Source: an uncultured Clostridia bacterium
GTDB taxonomy: Bacteria > Bacillota > Clostridia > Oscillospirales > Acutalibacteraceae
NCBI GenBank assembly: GCA_947624285.1
Contig: CANQJS010000003.1
Span: 121,405-185,404, forward strand
Reading direction: 5' to 3'
Length of the DNA: 64,000 nt
Below are positions 8,307 through 16,788 of this stretch, one piece after another; position 1 is the first letter of the stretch; each line of letters opens with the position of its first letter. A program made the position numbers and the translations under genes. Below the pieces are notes generated by a model. It was not told the DNA's origin and did not search any database. It worked only from the letters and a program-made list of their open reading frames with translations.

Positions 8307-9734
8307 ATGGAAGAAAAAATGCAGACTCACGGATTGAAATTTAAGGACAAAATAGGATATGCCCTCGGGGATATGGGCGGGCTTTTGTCATTCGCACTCA
8401 TAGCGGCGTTTTTAAATATGTTCTACACGGATGTTTTGCATATTTCCGCCGGAAAGATCGCAGTGCTTATGATAGTGGCCCGCGTGTGGGACGCGCTCAA
8501 CGACCCTATGTGGGGAGCGTTTATAGATTCAAGAAAGCCCACAAAATACGGCCGCTTCAGACCGTATATTATATGGGCGTCCTTCCCGATGGCGCTCGGC
8601 GCGTTCATAATGTTCTTTAAAGTGCCGGGGCTCTCCGAAAACCAGTATCTCATCTACGCTTACATTACATATATTTTCTACGGAATGATGTACACGGGCG
8701 TAAACATACCCTACGGCTCTCTCGCCTCTGTTATTACGGATGACGAAATAGAGCGTTCCTCTCTTTCGATGTGGAGATCGATAGGCGCGGGTGTCGGCGG
8801 TCTGCCGGCTCAGATATTGCTTCCGTTGCTTGTTTATTCCACGGTAGCCAATGCTGACGGCACGAATGCGAAAGTGCTCGACCCGACAAAGCTCTCTGTG
8901 GCTGTCGGCTGTCTTTCCGTGCTTTCCATAATAATCTTTGTGCTTCATTTCAAGCTCACCAAGGAAAGAGTGCAGCTTCCTCCCGCCCAAAAGCAGAGCG
9001 ATTTCAATGTGCTGCAAACGGTAAAGATCCTCGCCAAAAACAAGCCCTTTATCGTGCTTTGCGTAGTATCAATGCTGCTTATCTGCTTTCAGATGTACAC
9101 GCAGACTGTTTACAACTATCTTTTCAAAAACTATTTTGAAAAGCCCAATCTTTACAGCATCGTCACCGTGTGCACATATCTGCCTATGGCGATGTTCCTG
9201 CCGTTTATGGGCAAGCTTATAAAAAAGTTCGGCAAAAAGGAGATATGCGCAGCGGGGCTGGGTTTTGCCGCCGTTATAAATGTTATAATGTATCTGGTGG
9301 GCTTTACTCCGGCATCGGCAAATCCGTATGTTTTCCTTGCGCTCACATTCCTTTCGGGCGCGGGGCAAACCTTCCTCGTTCTTGAGGTCTGGGCGCTCGT
9401 TATGGATGTTATAGATTATCAGGAATTTCTCTCCGGCAGACGCGAGGAGGGCACTTCCTACAGCTTTTATTCATTTACGAGAAAATTGGGGCAGACCATA
9501 GCAGGCGCGGGCGCCGCGGCGATACTCGGCTGGATAGGCTACAACGGCGAGCTTGCCGTTCAGCCCGCCGAGGTGCTTCCGAAGCTTTACAATATTGCCA
9601 CACTTATACCCGCCGCAATACTTGTAATAATGTTCGTGCTCATCACATTTTTCTATAAGCTCTCCAAAAAAGAGCTTGAAAAGCTGCATCTGCAAATGGA
9701 AGAGCAGAGAAAGAGCAGGGAGGAGAACGAATAA
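8307..9734 (+). CDS. GPH-family sugar:cation symporter (YihO/MelB type)
   Basis: Membrane protein of 475 residues with about 12 helices, of the glycoside-pentoside-hexuronide:cation symporter family. The signature D-A-L-N-D-P-M-W-G (about residue 53) and the following G-R-F-R-P-Y loop are clear, and the C-terminal tail is charged and cytoplasmic. In E. coli YihO and YihP, of the same family, sit in the SQ cluster, so this should import SQ or glyceryl-SQ. I chose the ATG at 8307, which has GAAAGGGG 7 bases upstream; an earlier in-frame ATG at 8274 lies within the ROK gene. Confidence 0.85.
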   Translation: MEEKMQTHGLKFKDKIGYALGDMGGLLSFALIAAFLNMFYTDVLHISAGKIAVLMIVARVWDALNDPMWGAFIDSRKPTKYGRFRPYIIWASFPMALGAFIMFFKVPGLSENQYLIYAYITYIFYGMMYTGVNIPYGSLASVITDDEIERSSLSMWRSIGAGVGGLPAQILLPLLVYSTVANADGTNAKVLDPTKLSVAVGCLSVLSIIIFVLHFKLTKERVQLPPAQKQSDFNVLQTVKILAKNKPFIVLCVVSMLLICFQMYTQTVYNYLFKNYFEKPNLYSIVTVCTYLPMAMFLPFMGKLIKKFGKKEICAAGLGFAAVINVIMYLVGFTPASANPYVFLALTFLSGAGQTFLVLEVWALVMDVIDYQEFLSGRREEGTSYSFYSFTRKLGQTIAGAGAAAILGWIGYNGELAVQPAEVLPKLYNIATLIPAAILVIMFVLITFFYKLSKKELEKLHLQMEEQRKSREENE

Positions 9735-12233
9735 GTGAAAGATAATAAAATACATATCGCCTATGGCTTTCATGTCAACTGTTACCATTCTTACAGAGGG
9801 GATACGAACGATAACCTCGGCTTCGGCTCCGATATAAGGATAATGCGAAAAACCATAGATATTTTAAATAAATTCAACGAGCAGGGCATTCCCGTTAAGG
9901 GGACTTGGGATACGGAAAATTTCTTTTCCCTTGAAAAGATACTGCCCGAATACGCCCCCGATATAATAGAGGGAATGAAAGAGCGCGTTGAAAAATACGG
10001 CGATGAAAATATCATTATGGGCTACAACAACGGCGCGCTTTCCGCCATGACGGAGGATGAGTTTTGCGCCTCCGTGGAGCTTGCCGTAACCAATCCCGCC
10101 GGCTCGGGGCTTGCGGATATTTTCGGAAAATGCGAAAAAATAGTGCGCCCGCAGGAGGTTATGTTTACCCCGTCGCAGGTTTCGCTTTACAACAAATTAG
10201 GTGTAAAAGCGCTCTGCCTGTATTACAGCTGTGTTCCGTTTGACGCGTTCAGAACGATAGTTCCCAAGCTGCCCGATGAGATCGCTTTCAACCCCGTAAC
10301 TTATACTTACAAGGGTGAAAGTATGACGATAATACCCACCTACAGCAATTCCGATGTCTGCGACGCGGGCTGCCTGCGCGCATGGGTAAAGGAGCTCCAC
10401 GCCAAGCAGGAGCGCGGGGAGATAAACAGCGATTTGTTCATATTCATAAATATGGACGCCGACGGAATGTTTTGGGAGACGATGGGGCTCGGTCCTCTTA
10501 CGGGAAAAATCGCGAATACGGACGGCATTCACGGCCTTGTAAAGGAAATAGCCGACCTGCCCTATATCGTGTATGACACCCCCGGCGGATACCTCAAAAA
10601 TCATAAGCCGATAGGAAATATAGAATTCACTCAGGATACCGCCGACGGCAATTTCACGGGATATGCTTCCTGGTCCGAAAAACCGTTTAACAGAAAAATA
10701 TGGACTTCTCTCGAACGCGCGAGGGCTATGGCAAGGCTCAACAGCGGCAGGGATAAGGATTCGCCTTCTTTCAACGACAGAGTTTTGCTGCTCTCCACAA
10801 CTCATTTCGGTCTTGCCACGCCCGTTTTGAATATTCAAAGGGAAAAGGCGGCGCTGGAGCTTGCCGAAAAGGTAGTGTCAGCCGAGAGAAAAGCCCTGCC
10901 TCAAAGCGAAAAGATAACGGTTTACAACATAACGAATTCCGATTTTCAGTGCGTTCAGCTGAAGCTGAAGGAAAACGCCGAAAGCATTTCAAAATTAGCC
11001 GTGAGAGGGCAGGGGCTCGCCGATTGGGCTCTCGTTCCCATGGACGGCGACAATTCCACCGTTTTCGCCCTGCTCAGATTTAAAGAGATCTCGGATAAAT
11101 ACGAAATTGAGCTTGTGAAGAACGGCAGACCGAGAAAAAGAGAATTTTCCAATGTTGTTTCAAGCAAAAAGCTTACCATGAAATTCTCCGTTCACGGCAA
11201 TCTCTTTGAGGTTTCGTCCGACGGGAAAATATTAGGCGACGAGGGCTTTCTCAAAAGCTTTATCACCTACGGCAAAAAGGATTATTATTTTGAAAATAAA
11301 ACAGTGTCGCCGCTTGACTGCGCGGGAAGCGCCGAGGGTCTGCGGATCGGCGGAGAAATTCATTTGCCGAATGAAATTCACGGCGGCAGCTTTGAGTATG
11401 ATTTCTTTACGGTAAAAAGCTCAAACGCGATTTTCGCGAGGATAAGCGTGCAGTATCCTTATACTCCCGAAGAAACTTCGATATCCACCGAAAACTCATC
11501 GCTCGGCAGATTTTCCGATATGAGCTGGATCCAAGCCGCGCCGCTTCAGATAACGCCTAAGCTCACGGGCGATATTTCTGTTGTAAAGCGCAATTTTATG
11601 GACGATATCTCCTCGTTCAGAACGCAGTCTTTTCCGGAGTGCGACGAAAAGAACGATTCGCTCGCGTCATTCAATCATCAGCTCACGGGCGGTATCGTTG
11701 GGCTTACCGATGAAAACGGCGGTATTATGCTTGTAAACGCCCGTCAGGTGCTGAATTCAATGGCGCATTGCCCTATGCGCCTTGAGAAAGACAAAACCGT
11801 TCGTATGAATCCCTTTGGCACTTACTACGGAAAACAGCGCCATCATTGGGGCAGGGCAAAGGACGAGATACTCGCCACCTACACCCTTGTTACCCCGCAG
11901 GGCAAATCCATAGCGCCATCTTATAACGGAAACGCCGAAACTGCGATGACGGCGTTTTATGCCGTTGATTCCCCGATGCCCGACGGTAAGGAGCTGGCGG
12001 AGATGAAAGCTTTTGCCGACGGCGCGGTGGTGTGCGCTCCCGACGGCGCGGCGGCGCAGGCGTTCTACGGTGATAATGTTAAAATAAAAGAGCCCAACGC
12101 GGACGGAATAAGCGAAAAAAATCTCAAAAATCCGATACTTACGGGCATCAGCGGCAATGTGATGAACTATGTCACAAAGGGCTCGCGGGCGATAGGGCAC
12201 ATAATCAAAAAGCAACTGAAAAGCAGAGGGTGA
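9735..12233 (+). CDS. Large GH57/GH38-like glycoside hydrolase or deacetylase-fold protein
   Basis: Protein of 832 residues beginning with GTG directly after the symporter stop (no gap). The first 280 residues look like the seven-stranded barrel shared by GH57, GH38 and polysaccharide deacetylases: H-I-A-Y-G-F-H-V-N-C-Y-H near the start, a G-T-W-D-T-E segment (about 55), R-P-Q-E-V-M-F-T-P (about 140) and F-I-N-M-D-A-D-G (about 237). The C-terminal 450 residues are beta-rich, as in GH38 enzymes. No signal peptide is visible. I cannot name a substrate. Its place in a complete SQ operon suggests it acts on an SQ-containing or linked glycoside. The exact family and the catalytic residues remain uncertain. 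Confidence 0.6.
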   Translation: MKDNKIHIAYGFHVNCYHSYRGDTNDNLGFGSDIRIMRKTIDILNKFNEQGIPVKGTWDTENFFSLEKILPEYAPDIIEGMKERVEKYGDENIIMGYNNGALSAMTEDEFCASVELAVTNPAGSGLADIFGKCEKIVRPQEVMFTPSQVSLYNKLGVKALCLYYSCVPFDAFRTIVPKLPDEIAFNPVTYTYKGESMTIIPTYSNSDVCDAGCLRAWVKELHAKQERGEINSDLFIFINMDADGMFWETMGLGPLTGKIANTDGIHGLVKEIADLPYIVYDTPGGYLKNHKPIGNIEFTQDTADGNFTGYASWSEKPFNRKIWTSLERARAMARLNSGRDKDSPSFNDRVLLLSTTHFGLATPVLNIQREKAALELAEKVVSAERKALPQSEKITVYNITNSDFQCVQLKLKENAESISKLAVRGQGLADWALVPMDGDNSTVFALLRFKEISDKYEIELVKNGRPRKREFSNVVSSKKLTMKFSVHGNLFEVSSDGKILGDEGFLKSFITYGKKDYYFENKTVSPLDCAGSAEGLRIGGEIHLPNEIHGGSFEYDFFTVKSSNAIFARISVQYPYTPEETSISTENSSLGRFSDMSWIQAAPLQITPKLTGDISVVKRNFMDDISSFRTQSFPECDEKNDSLASFNHQLTGGIVGLTDENGGIMLVNARQVLNSMAHCPMRLEKDKTVRMNPFGTYYGKQRHHWGRAKDEILATYTLVTPQGKSIAPSYNGNAETAMTAFYAVDSPMPDGKELAEMKAFADGAVVCAPDGAAAQAFYGDNVKIKEPNADGISEKNLKNPILTGISGNVMNYVTKGSRAIGHIIKKQLKSRG

Positions 12234-12237
12234 AAAT

Positions 12238-13137
12238 ATGTCTCTGATGTTCAAAATAATGGACTCTTTCTGGAAAAGCAATTCCAAAAAGGACGCAAAG
12301 CTGCGGGCAACGCAGACCGAGCCCGAGGGTATTGAGAGAATATACGATATACCCTATATAGACGACGGCGACCCGCTGCATATGCTCGATGTGTATTATC
12401 CTTCGGGCGCGGCGAAGAAGCTGCCCGTTATAATAGATATTCACGGCGGCGGCTGGATGGCAAACGACAAAAGCTTTAACCGTCTTTACTGCCTGCATCT
12501 TGCGAAAAGGGGATATGTAGTTTTCAATATCAATTACCGCCTTACCCCCGCCGTCACCGTTGTTGAGCAGCTTCGGGACGCGGCAAACGCGCTTAAGTGG
12601 ATAGGCGAAAATATGACGGCGTATCCCTGCAACGCAGACGAAATAATGCTTACGGGTGATTCCGCGGGCGGTCAGCTTGCCGTTTACACCGCCGCAATTA
12701 TGAGCTCGGAAAAATTGAGAAAAATATTCGATACGCCGAAGGTATCTTTGCCTCTCAAAACCCTTGCGCTGACATCGGGCGTGAATTATATGGATAAATG
12801 CGGCATTATGGGCGTTTATACAAGGCCGATGTGGGGAGCGGACAGGAAAAAGCACGAATATGGCGCGTATATGGATTTTGACGGCATAGCGCCGCTTGCG
12901 AAGTTTCCGCCGACTTATCTTGTTACAAGCTCGGGCGACGCGCTCGGCAGAGCATCCACCCTTAAAACCGCCGCCGTGCTGAAAGAGGCGGGGGTTGAGG
13001 TGGAGCTGTGGGATTACGGCAAATATGAGGGCAAAGCGCTGCCCCATGTGTTCGCTGTTCTCCGCCCCGAAAGCGAAGCGGGAAAGCGGCAGATAAGCGG
13101 TATGCTGGAATTTTTCAACAGCCATATTGAATCGTAA
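12238..13137 (+). CDS. Alpha/beta-hydrolase esterase/lipase (hormone-sensitive-lipase/Aes type)
   Basis: Protein of 299 residues. The oxyanion loop is H-G-G-G-W (H69), the nucleophile elbow G-D-S-A-G-G carries S142, and D234 (S-S-G-D-A) and H270 (L-P-H-V-F) complete the triad. Length and motifs fit the acetyl-esterase/HSL group. It begins 4 bases after the preceding stop and is the last gene of the operon; a strong terminator follows. There is no signal peptide, so substrates must enter the cell. A plausible job is removal of acyl groups from (lyso)sulfoquinovosyl lipid or acylated SQ, but this is inference from context only. Confidence 0.8.
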   Translation: MSLMFKIMDSFWKSNSKKDAKLRATQTEPEGIERIYDIPYIDDGDPLHMLDVYYPSGAAKKLPVIIDIHGGGWMANDKSFNRLYCLHLAKRGYVVFNINYRLTPAVTVVEQLRDAANALKWIGENMTAYPCNADEIMLTGDSAGGQLAVYTAAIMSSEKLRKIFDTPKVSLPLKTLALTSGVNYMDKCGIMGVYTRPMWGADRKKHEYGAYMDFDGIAPLAKFPPTYLVTSSGDALGRASTLKTAAVLKEAGVEVELWDYGKYEGKALPHVFAVLRPESEAGKRQISGMLEFFNSHIES

Positions 13138-13173
13138 AAACAAAAAGCTCCTCATTTGTGAGAAGCACGAAAA

Positions 13174-13206
13174 AAATCGCCTCTCTTGTATAAAGAGAGG
13201 CGATTT
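13174..13206. terminator. Bidirectional terminator between operon and TetR gene
   Basis: A 14-bp perfect stem (13174-13187 with 13193-13206) with a 5-base loop sits between two convergent genes. A-rich and T-rich flanks on both sides allow use in both directions. Confidence 0.88.
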
Positions 13207-13212
13207 GGCGTT

Positions 13213-13755
13213 TTATTGCGGCTTTGGTATGAAATTTTGAAAAATCATTTTTTCTATCTTTTCGGGTATCTCTTTAAGATCTATCTTTTCTTCGCCGTAA
13301 ACGGAGGTGATTATCTGCCCCGTTACGGCGTCAGAGAGAAAGTCTGTAATGAAATCGGAAACCTCTTTTTCGGAATTCAGCAGCGCGGGGCTTTGATTTA
13401 TAAAATAAGAAATGTATTCGGCAACGCTTCTTTTCAGCAAACCCGCCGTGTAGCCGAAATATGATGAAGAAAGGCATTTCGCAAGAAAAAATCGGTTTTC
13501 CTCAATAAAATCAAAATATATCTGCGTGGCAACTATTATGTCGTTTGTGGCTTTAACGCTTTCCATACAATACGCCGTGCTCTGCTTAATACCCCAATTT
13601 ATCAGCGAAGGTATATCGGAAAAATGATAGTAAAAGGTCTGCCTGCTTATATTGCATTCCTTCACCAGCATCGTAACCGTTATTTTGTCAAGCTCATTGT
13701 CTTTCAGCAACGCGGAAAAGCCCTTCAGTATCTGATATTTAGTAGACCTCGGCAT
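13213..13755 (-). CDS. TetR/AcrR-family transcriptional regulator
   Basis: Protein of 180 residues. The N-terminal helix-turn-helix reads K-I-T-V-T-M-L-V-K-E-C-N-I-S-R-Q-T-F-Y-Y-H-F, the typical TetR recognition region; the rest is a helical ligand domain like the DhaS-type group. I chose the ATG at 13755, which has a GGGGGG run upstream, over an ATG 13 codons earlier. It converges on the sulfosugar operon and shares its terminator, so it need not regulate that operon. The next gene upstream is an AMP-forming ligase on the same strand, about 190 bases away. Confidence 0.82.
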   Translation of the reverse strand: MPRSTKYQILKGFSALLKDNELDKITVTMLVKECNISRQTFYYHFSDIPSLINWGIKQSTAYCMESVKATNDIIVATQIYFDFIEENRFFLAKCLSSSYFGYTAGLLKRSVAEYISYFINQSPALLNSEKEVSDFITDFLSDAVTGQIITSVYGEEKIDLKEIPEKIEKMIFQNFIPKPQ

Positions 13756-13946
13756 TCCCGTAATCCCCCCGTCAATCAAAATGCTGATAAGCATTCTAAC
13801 ATATCGGGTAATAAAAATGCAATAAAATTATTCAAATGTTTAGAAATAGTAAATATTGTAAAATGCAAAAGAAATTTTTCGGCGAAGTATCACAACTTGC
13901 AAATACGCGGTCGATAGTCGATTTTCGGCAAGCAGTATTCTGAAGC

Positions 13947-15863
13947 TCACACGATTATTTCTTTAATCAGTCTGTCGCTTTTGCCGACGGTGAATGAATA
14001 TCGTATTTTGCCGTTTAAAACCTTTTCGTTTTTCGCGACACTTTCAATAAAGGCAGTAATGCTGGTTTTATCCTCAATTTCCGAATCTGAAAACAGTTTC
14101 AGCTCATAGTCATAATCTTTATCGTCGGACAGCGTTATTTCTGCATCGGTGATTTCGGACGGTATCGTCGCGATATCCTCAATTTTAAGCGCGTTGATAT
14201 TCGTTTTGTTATTTCGTGTTCTGATTATTTCGGATTTAATTTTGTAAACTGTCGGTCTATGAAATTCCTGTACCTTGCGGTTTACAATATCGATTATCTC
14301 GTTAAGGGTTGTCTCTCTGTTAGTATTGTCCGATAAAACAATGTGTGCGCTCGGCACTTGCCCCTCTTCACTGTCGTATTTCCCAACAACAACGCATTGC
14401 GCGCTTTTCGGGTGAGACATAATTGCGTCCTCTATCTCTTTCGGCGCAAATTTAAAGGATTTTCTTGCGATAACATTTTTGATTCTGCCCTCATAATAGT
14501 AAAATCCGTCTTTGTCGCGCCTTGCGAGGTCGCCCATATGAACATAGATAAGTCCGTCGGGGTGGCGTATAAACACCTTGTCCGTTTCATCTTTACTGTT
14601 GCCTGCGTATCCTTTGGTAACGCCGGGCCCGGTAAGGCAGAGTTCGCCTATCACATCGGGCTCGTCTATTATGTTAAAGGTGCCGGGCTCCACTATAATG
14701 GCTTTTGTTTCGCCTAAAGGTTTGCCGATAGAACCGACTTTGTGACGATCAGGCAGATTTGTTATTGCAACTGCGCTGATTTCAGTTGAGCCATAGCCGT
14801 TTATCGCGGTAATATGAGCTCCGGTTTTTTTAAATAACTCATTTATACTAGTTTCAATAGCATCAAATCCATCACCACCAAAACAAGCAAGATCTAAATA
14901 GCTTAAATCTGTAATTTGATTACTTTTAATCATTGAAAGTCCATGAGAAGGGGTCGCTTCAAAATATTCTGGATGAAATTTATTTAGCAAACTCACAATA
15001 TTTTTTGGATTCATTTCAGGAATTAAAATTAAACAGGAAGAAAAGCATAAAGTCATATGGGAAATTACTTTACCAAATTCTACAAAAACGGGAATTGTGT
15101 TTAGCGCTTTTTTATTAAGTCCTAAAACAAGATTATCTAATTTGTAATTTTTTATAACAGAATTTACATTTTCATTTGTTTCAATAACGGCTTTAGGTGT
15201 GCTTGATGTTCCGCTTGTGTGAACATAACTGCAAGTGGCGTCGGGTGAATACGGCGCCTCGTCAACCATTTTAACCGATTTGCCGTTTTTTATAAATTCC
15301 GCCCACTTCATTTCGTTTTTAAGCGTTTCTGTGTTTACAGGCGCTTTTTTTGCGGCAACAATTTTAAATATTTTGGGAAAAGACTCAATAACCGAAGAAG
15401 ATATAAGCTTTATATCTGTTCCCTCAACAGCTTTTTTAACATTCTCCTTTATCGGCGCATCGTCAAGTATAAACATATACTTTGAATTCATTTCGTCCAA
15501 ATAGTAACGCATTTCGTCGGCTGTCACATTTGGGTATATGTAATTGGCTATTGCGCCTATTTTATTTAAAGCGTAATCCATATAAAGTATTTCGGGCGTG
15601 TTCGTTTGGCATATTGTTACCACATCATCCTTTTTCACGCCGAAAGCAATAAGCGCCTTAGCCGTTTTGTCTATCATTTCAACAAGCTTTTTGTTGGATA
15701 TTTCAACCGTAGGATAATCTCTGTTCAGCTCGTCGGAATCAGGCAAAGGCTCTTTATCAACGGGTATGGTGTAAATTATCGCCGCTCGCTTTGCCGAAAG
15801 GTCAATATTGTCCATAAAATAACGGTACTTTGTTTTTTCAATGTTCAATAGCTTTTCATTCAT
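13947..15863 (-). CDS. AMP-forming acyl-CoA synthetase/ligase-like adenylating enzyme
   Basis: ANL-superfamily protein of 638 residues that activates a carboxylate with ATP. Core motifs: P-loop-like H-T-S-G-T-S-S-T-P-K (about 217), N-G-Y-G-S-T-E (about 358), M-G-D-L-A-R-R-D (about 447), G-R-I-K-N-V-I-A-R-K (about 462) and a C-terminal lid. About 75 extra residues follow the lid. The start ATG has GAGGAAAAG upstream and a perfect minus-strand promoter lies at 15964-15992. The segment coding for residues about 217-346 is strikingly AT-rich compared with both flanks, which points to a recombinant substrate-binding core. A fatty-acid or aryl-acid substrate is likely but not determined. Confidence 0.8.
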   Translation of the reverse strand: MNEKLLNIEKTKYRYFMDNIDLSAKRAAIIYTIPVDKEPLPDSDELNRDYPTVEISNKKLVEMIDKTAKALIAFGVKKDDVVTICQTNTPEILYMDYALNKIGAIANYIYPNVTADEMRYYLDEMNSKYMFILDDAPIKENVKKAVEGTDIKLISSSVIESFPKIFKIVAAKKAPVNTETLKNEMKWAEFIKNGKSVKMVDEAPYSPDATCSYVHTSGTSSTPKAVIETNENVNSVIKNYKLDNLVLGLNKKALNTIPVFVEFGKVISHMTLCFSSCLILIPEMNPKNIVSLLNKFHPEYFEATPSHGLSMIKSNQITDLSYLDLACFGGDGFDAIETSINELFKKTGAHITAINGYGSTEISAVAITNLPDRHKVGSIGKPLGETKAIIVEPGTFNIIDEPDVIGELCLTGPGVTKGYAGNSKDETDKVFIRHPDGLIYVHMGDLARRDKDGFYYYEGRIKNVIARKSFKFAPKEIEDAIMSHPKSAQCVVVGKYDSEEGQVPSAHIVLSDNTNRETTLNEIIDIVNRKVQEFHRPTVYKIKSEIIRTRNNKTNINALKIEDIATIPSEITDAEITLSDDKDYDYELKLFSDSEIEDKTSITAFIESVAKNEKVLNGKIRYSFTVGKSDRLIKEIIV

Positions 15864-15936
15864 TTTCTTTTCCTCACTTTTTATTATAATATTATCCTTA
15901 ATTAAGGACGGATGGCGAATGATTGAAAAAATATAT

Positions 15937-15951
15937 GGGGATTATATCCCC
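15937..15951. promoter_or_regulatory. Palindromic operator between ligase and XRE genes
   Basis: GGGGAT-TAT-ATCCCC is a perfect 6+6 inverted repeat just downstream of the ligase promoter's start point. Related C5 and G5 runs lie at about 15971-15975 and 15993-15997. The adjacent XRE protein (16006) is the obvious candidate binder; this is inference. Confidence 0.5.
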
Positions 15952-15963
15952 TTATATCAAGAG

Positions 15964-15992
15964 ATTATAACCCCCATAATATTTATTGTCAA
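15964..15992 (-). promoter_or_regulatory. Promoter of the AMP-forming ligase gene
   Basis: On the minus strand TTGACA (15987-15992) and TATAAT (15964-15969) are spaced by exactly 17 bases, a perfect sigma-A consensus. It faces the ligase gene starting at 15863. Confidence 0.85.
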
Positions 15993-16005
15993 GGGGGAAT
16001 CGTTT

Positions 16006-16212
16006 ATGATAAAATTTGACAGACTTTGGGAAACTATGAAAAAGAAAAATATAACCACATATTATCTCAGAGAAAAAAGCGGTATAGACAGCAAGACCGT
16101 CAGGCGCTTAAAAAGCAACGATAATATAGAAACAAAAACGCTGGATAAGCTATGCCGTGTTTTGGATTGCAGGTTAGAAGATATCGCGGAATATATTTCC
16201 GAAGACAATTAA
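16006..16212 (+). CDS. Small XRE-family helix-turn-helix regulator
   Basis: Protein of 68 residues that is essentially one Cro/C1-type DNA-binding domain: I-T-T-Y-Y-L-R-E-K-S-G-I-D-S-K-T-V-R-R-L, then K-T-L-D-K-L-C-R-V-L-D-C. It resembles the YozG/Cro group. The ATG at 16006 follows AAGGGGGAA by 6 bases. Longer in-frame starts upstream would translate the promoter region of the divergent ligase and are rejected. Divergent placement and the palindrome at 15937-15951 suggest it controls the ligase gene and itself. Confidence 0.8.
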   Translation: MIKFDRLWETMKKKNITTYYLREKSGIDSKTVRRLKSNDNIETKTLDKLCRVLDCRLEDIAEYISEDN

Positions 16213-16372
16213 ATATTCGCAAATGCTTTATAAAATTCTGTAATATACCGCTGAAATTGTTGAAGCATTTTATATTATACAAATTAAATTTGTATAATGC
16301 AAGTATAATTACTAATTTTATCGTAATTATACCGATTTAATTAGTGTAAACTATGTGTAATGGGGTGATTTT

Positions 16373-16684
16373 ATGGATGAGGAATTCATAAGAAAACGAA
16401 TTACACAACTGAGGCTTCAAAAAAATGTTTCCGAATATAAAATGAGCTTTGATTTGGGTCACAGCAGAAGTTATATCCAAAGCATTTCATCGGGCAGAGC
16501 GCTGCCGTCAATGAGCGAGTTTTTGTATATCTGCGAATATTTCAACATAACTCCTATGGATTTTTTCGACACGCATAGCAGCGAAACGCTTCTTGTGCAG
16601 GAGCTCAACAGCATATCTAAAAATTTATCCGGCAAAGATTTGGATTTGCTTATTCAAATGGCAAAGCGTCTTTCGGCAAATTGA
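16373..16684 (+). CDS. XRE-family regulator with short C-terminal extension
   Basis: Protein of 103 residues. The first 65 form a Cro/C1 helix-turn-helix (K-R-I-T-Q-L-R-L-Q-K-N-V-S-E-Y-K-M-S ... S-R-S-Y-I-Q-S-I), although the usual S-Q-x-x-L-A is replaced by S-E-Y-K-M-S. The last 35 residues are a helical tail (E-L-N-S-I-S-K-N-L ... L-I-Q-M-A-K-R-L) of the type common in clostridial regulators. GGGGTG precedes the ATG. A hairpin terminator follows. Its target is unknown. Confidence 0.8.
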   Translation: MDEEFIRKRITQLRLQKNVSEYKMSFDLGHSRSYIQSISSGRALPSMSEFLYICEYFNITPMDFFDTHSSETLLVQELNSISKNLSGKDLDLLIQMAKRLSAN

Positions 16685-16702
16685 ATTATTAAAATAAAAA
16701 AG

Positions 16703-16738
16703 CGCCTTCGCGGTTTATTAAACCATGAAGGCGTTTTG
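16703..16738. terminator. Terminator between XRE gene and convergent DUF4091 gene
   Basis: CGCCTTC (16703-16709) pairs with GAAGGCG (16727-16733), with GGTTT/AAACC continuing the stem after a two-base bulge. T-rich on the plus side and A-rich on the other, so it may serve both genes. Confidence 0.75.
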
Positions 16739-16788
16739 TTGTTTGCGTAGGATCGTAAATATAATAATTAAATTAGCACACGGGCAAA

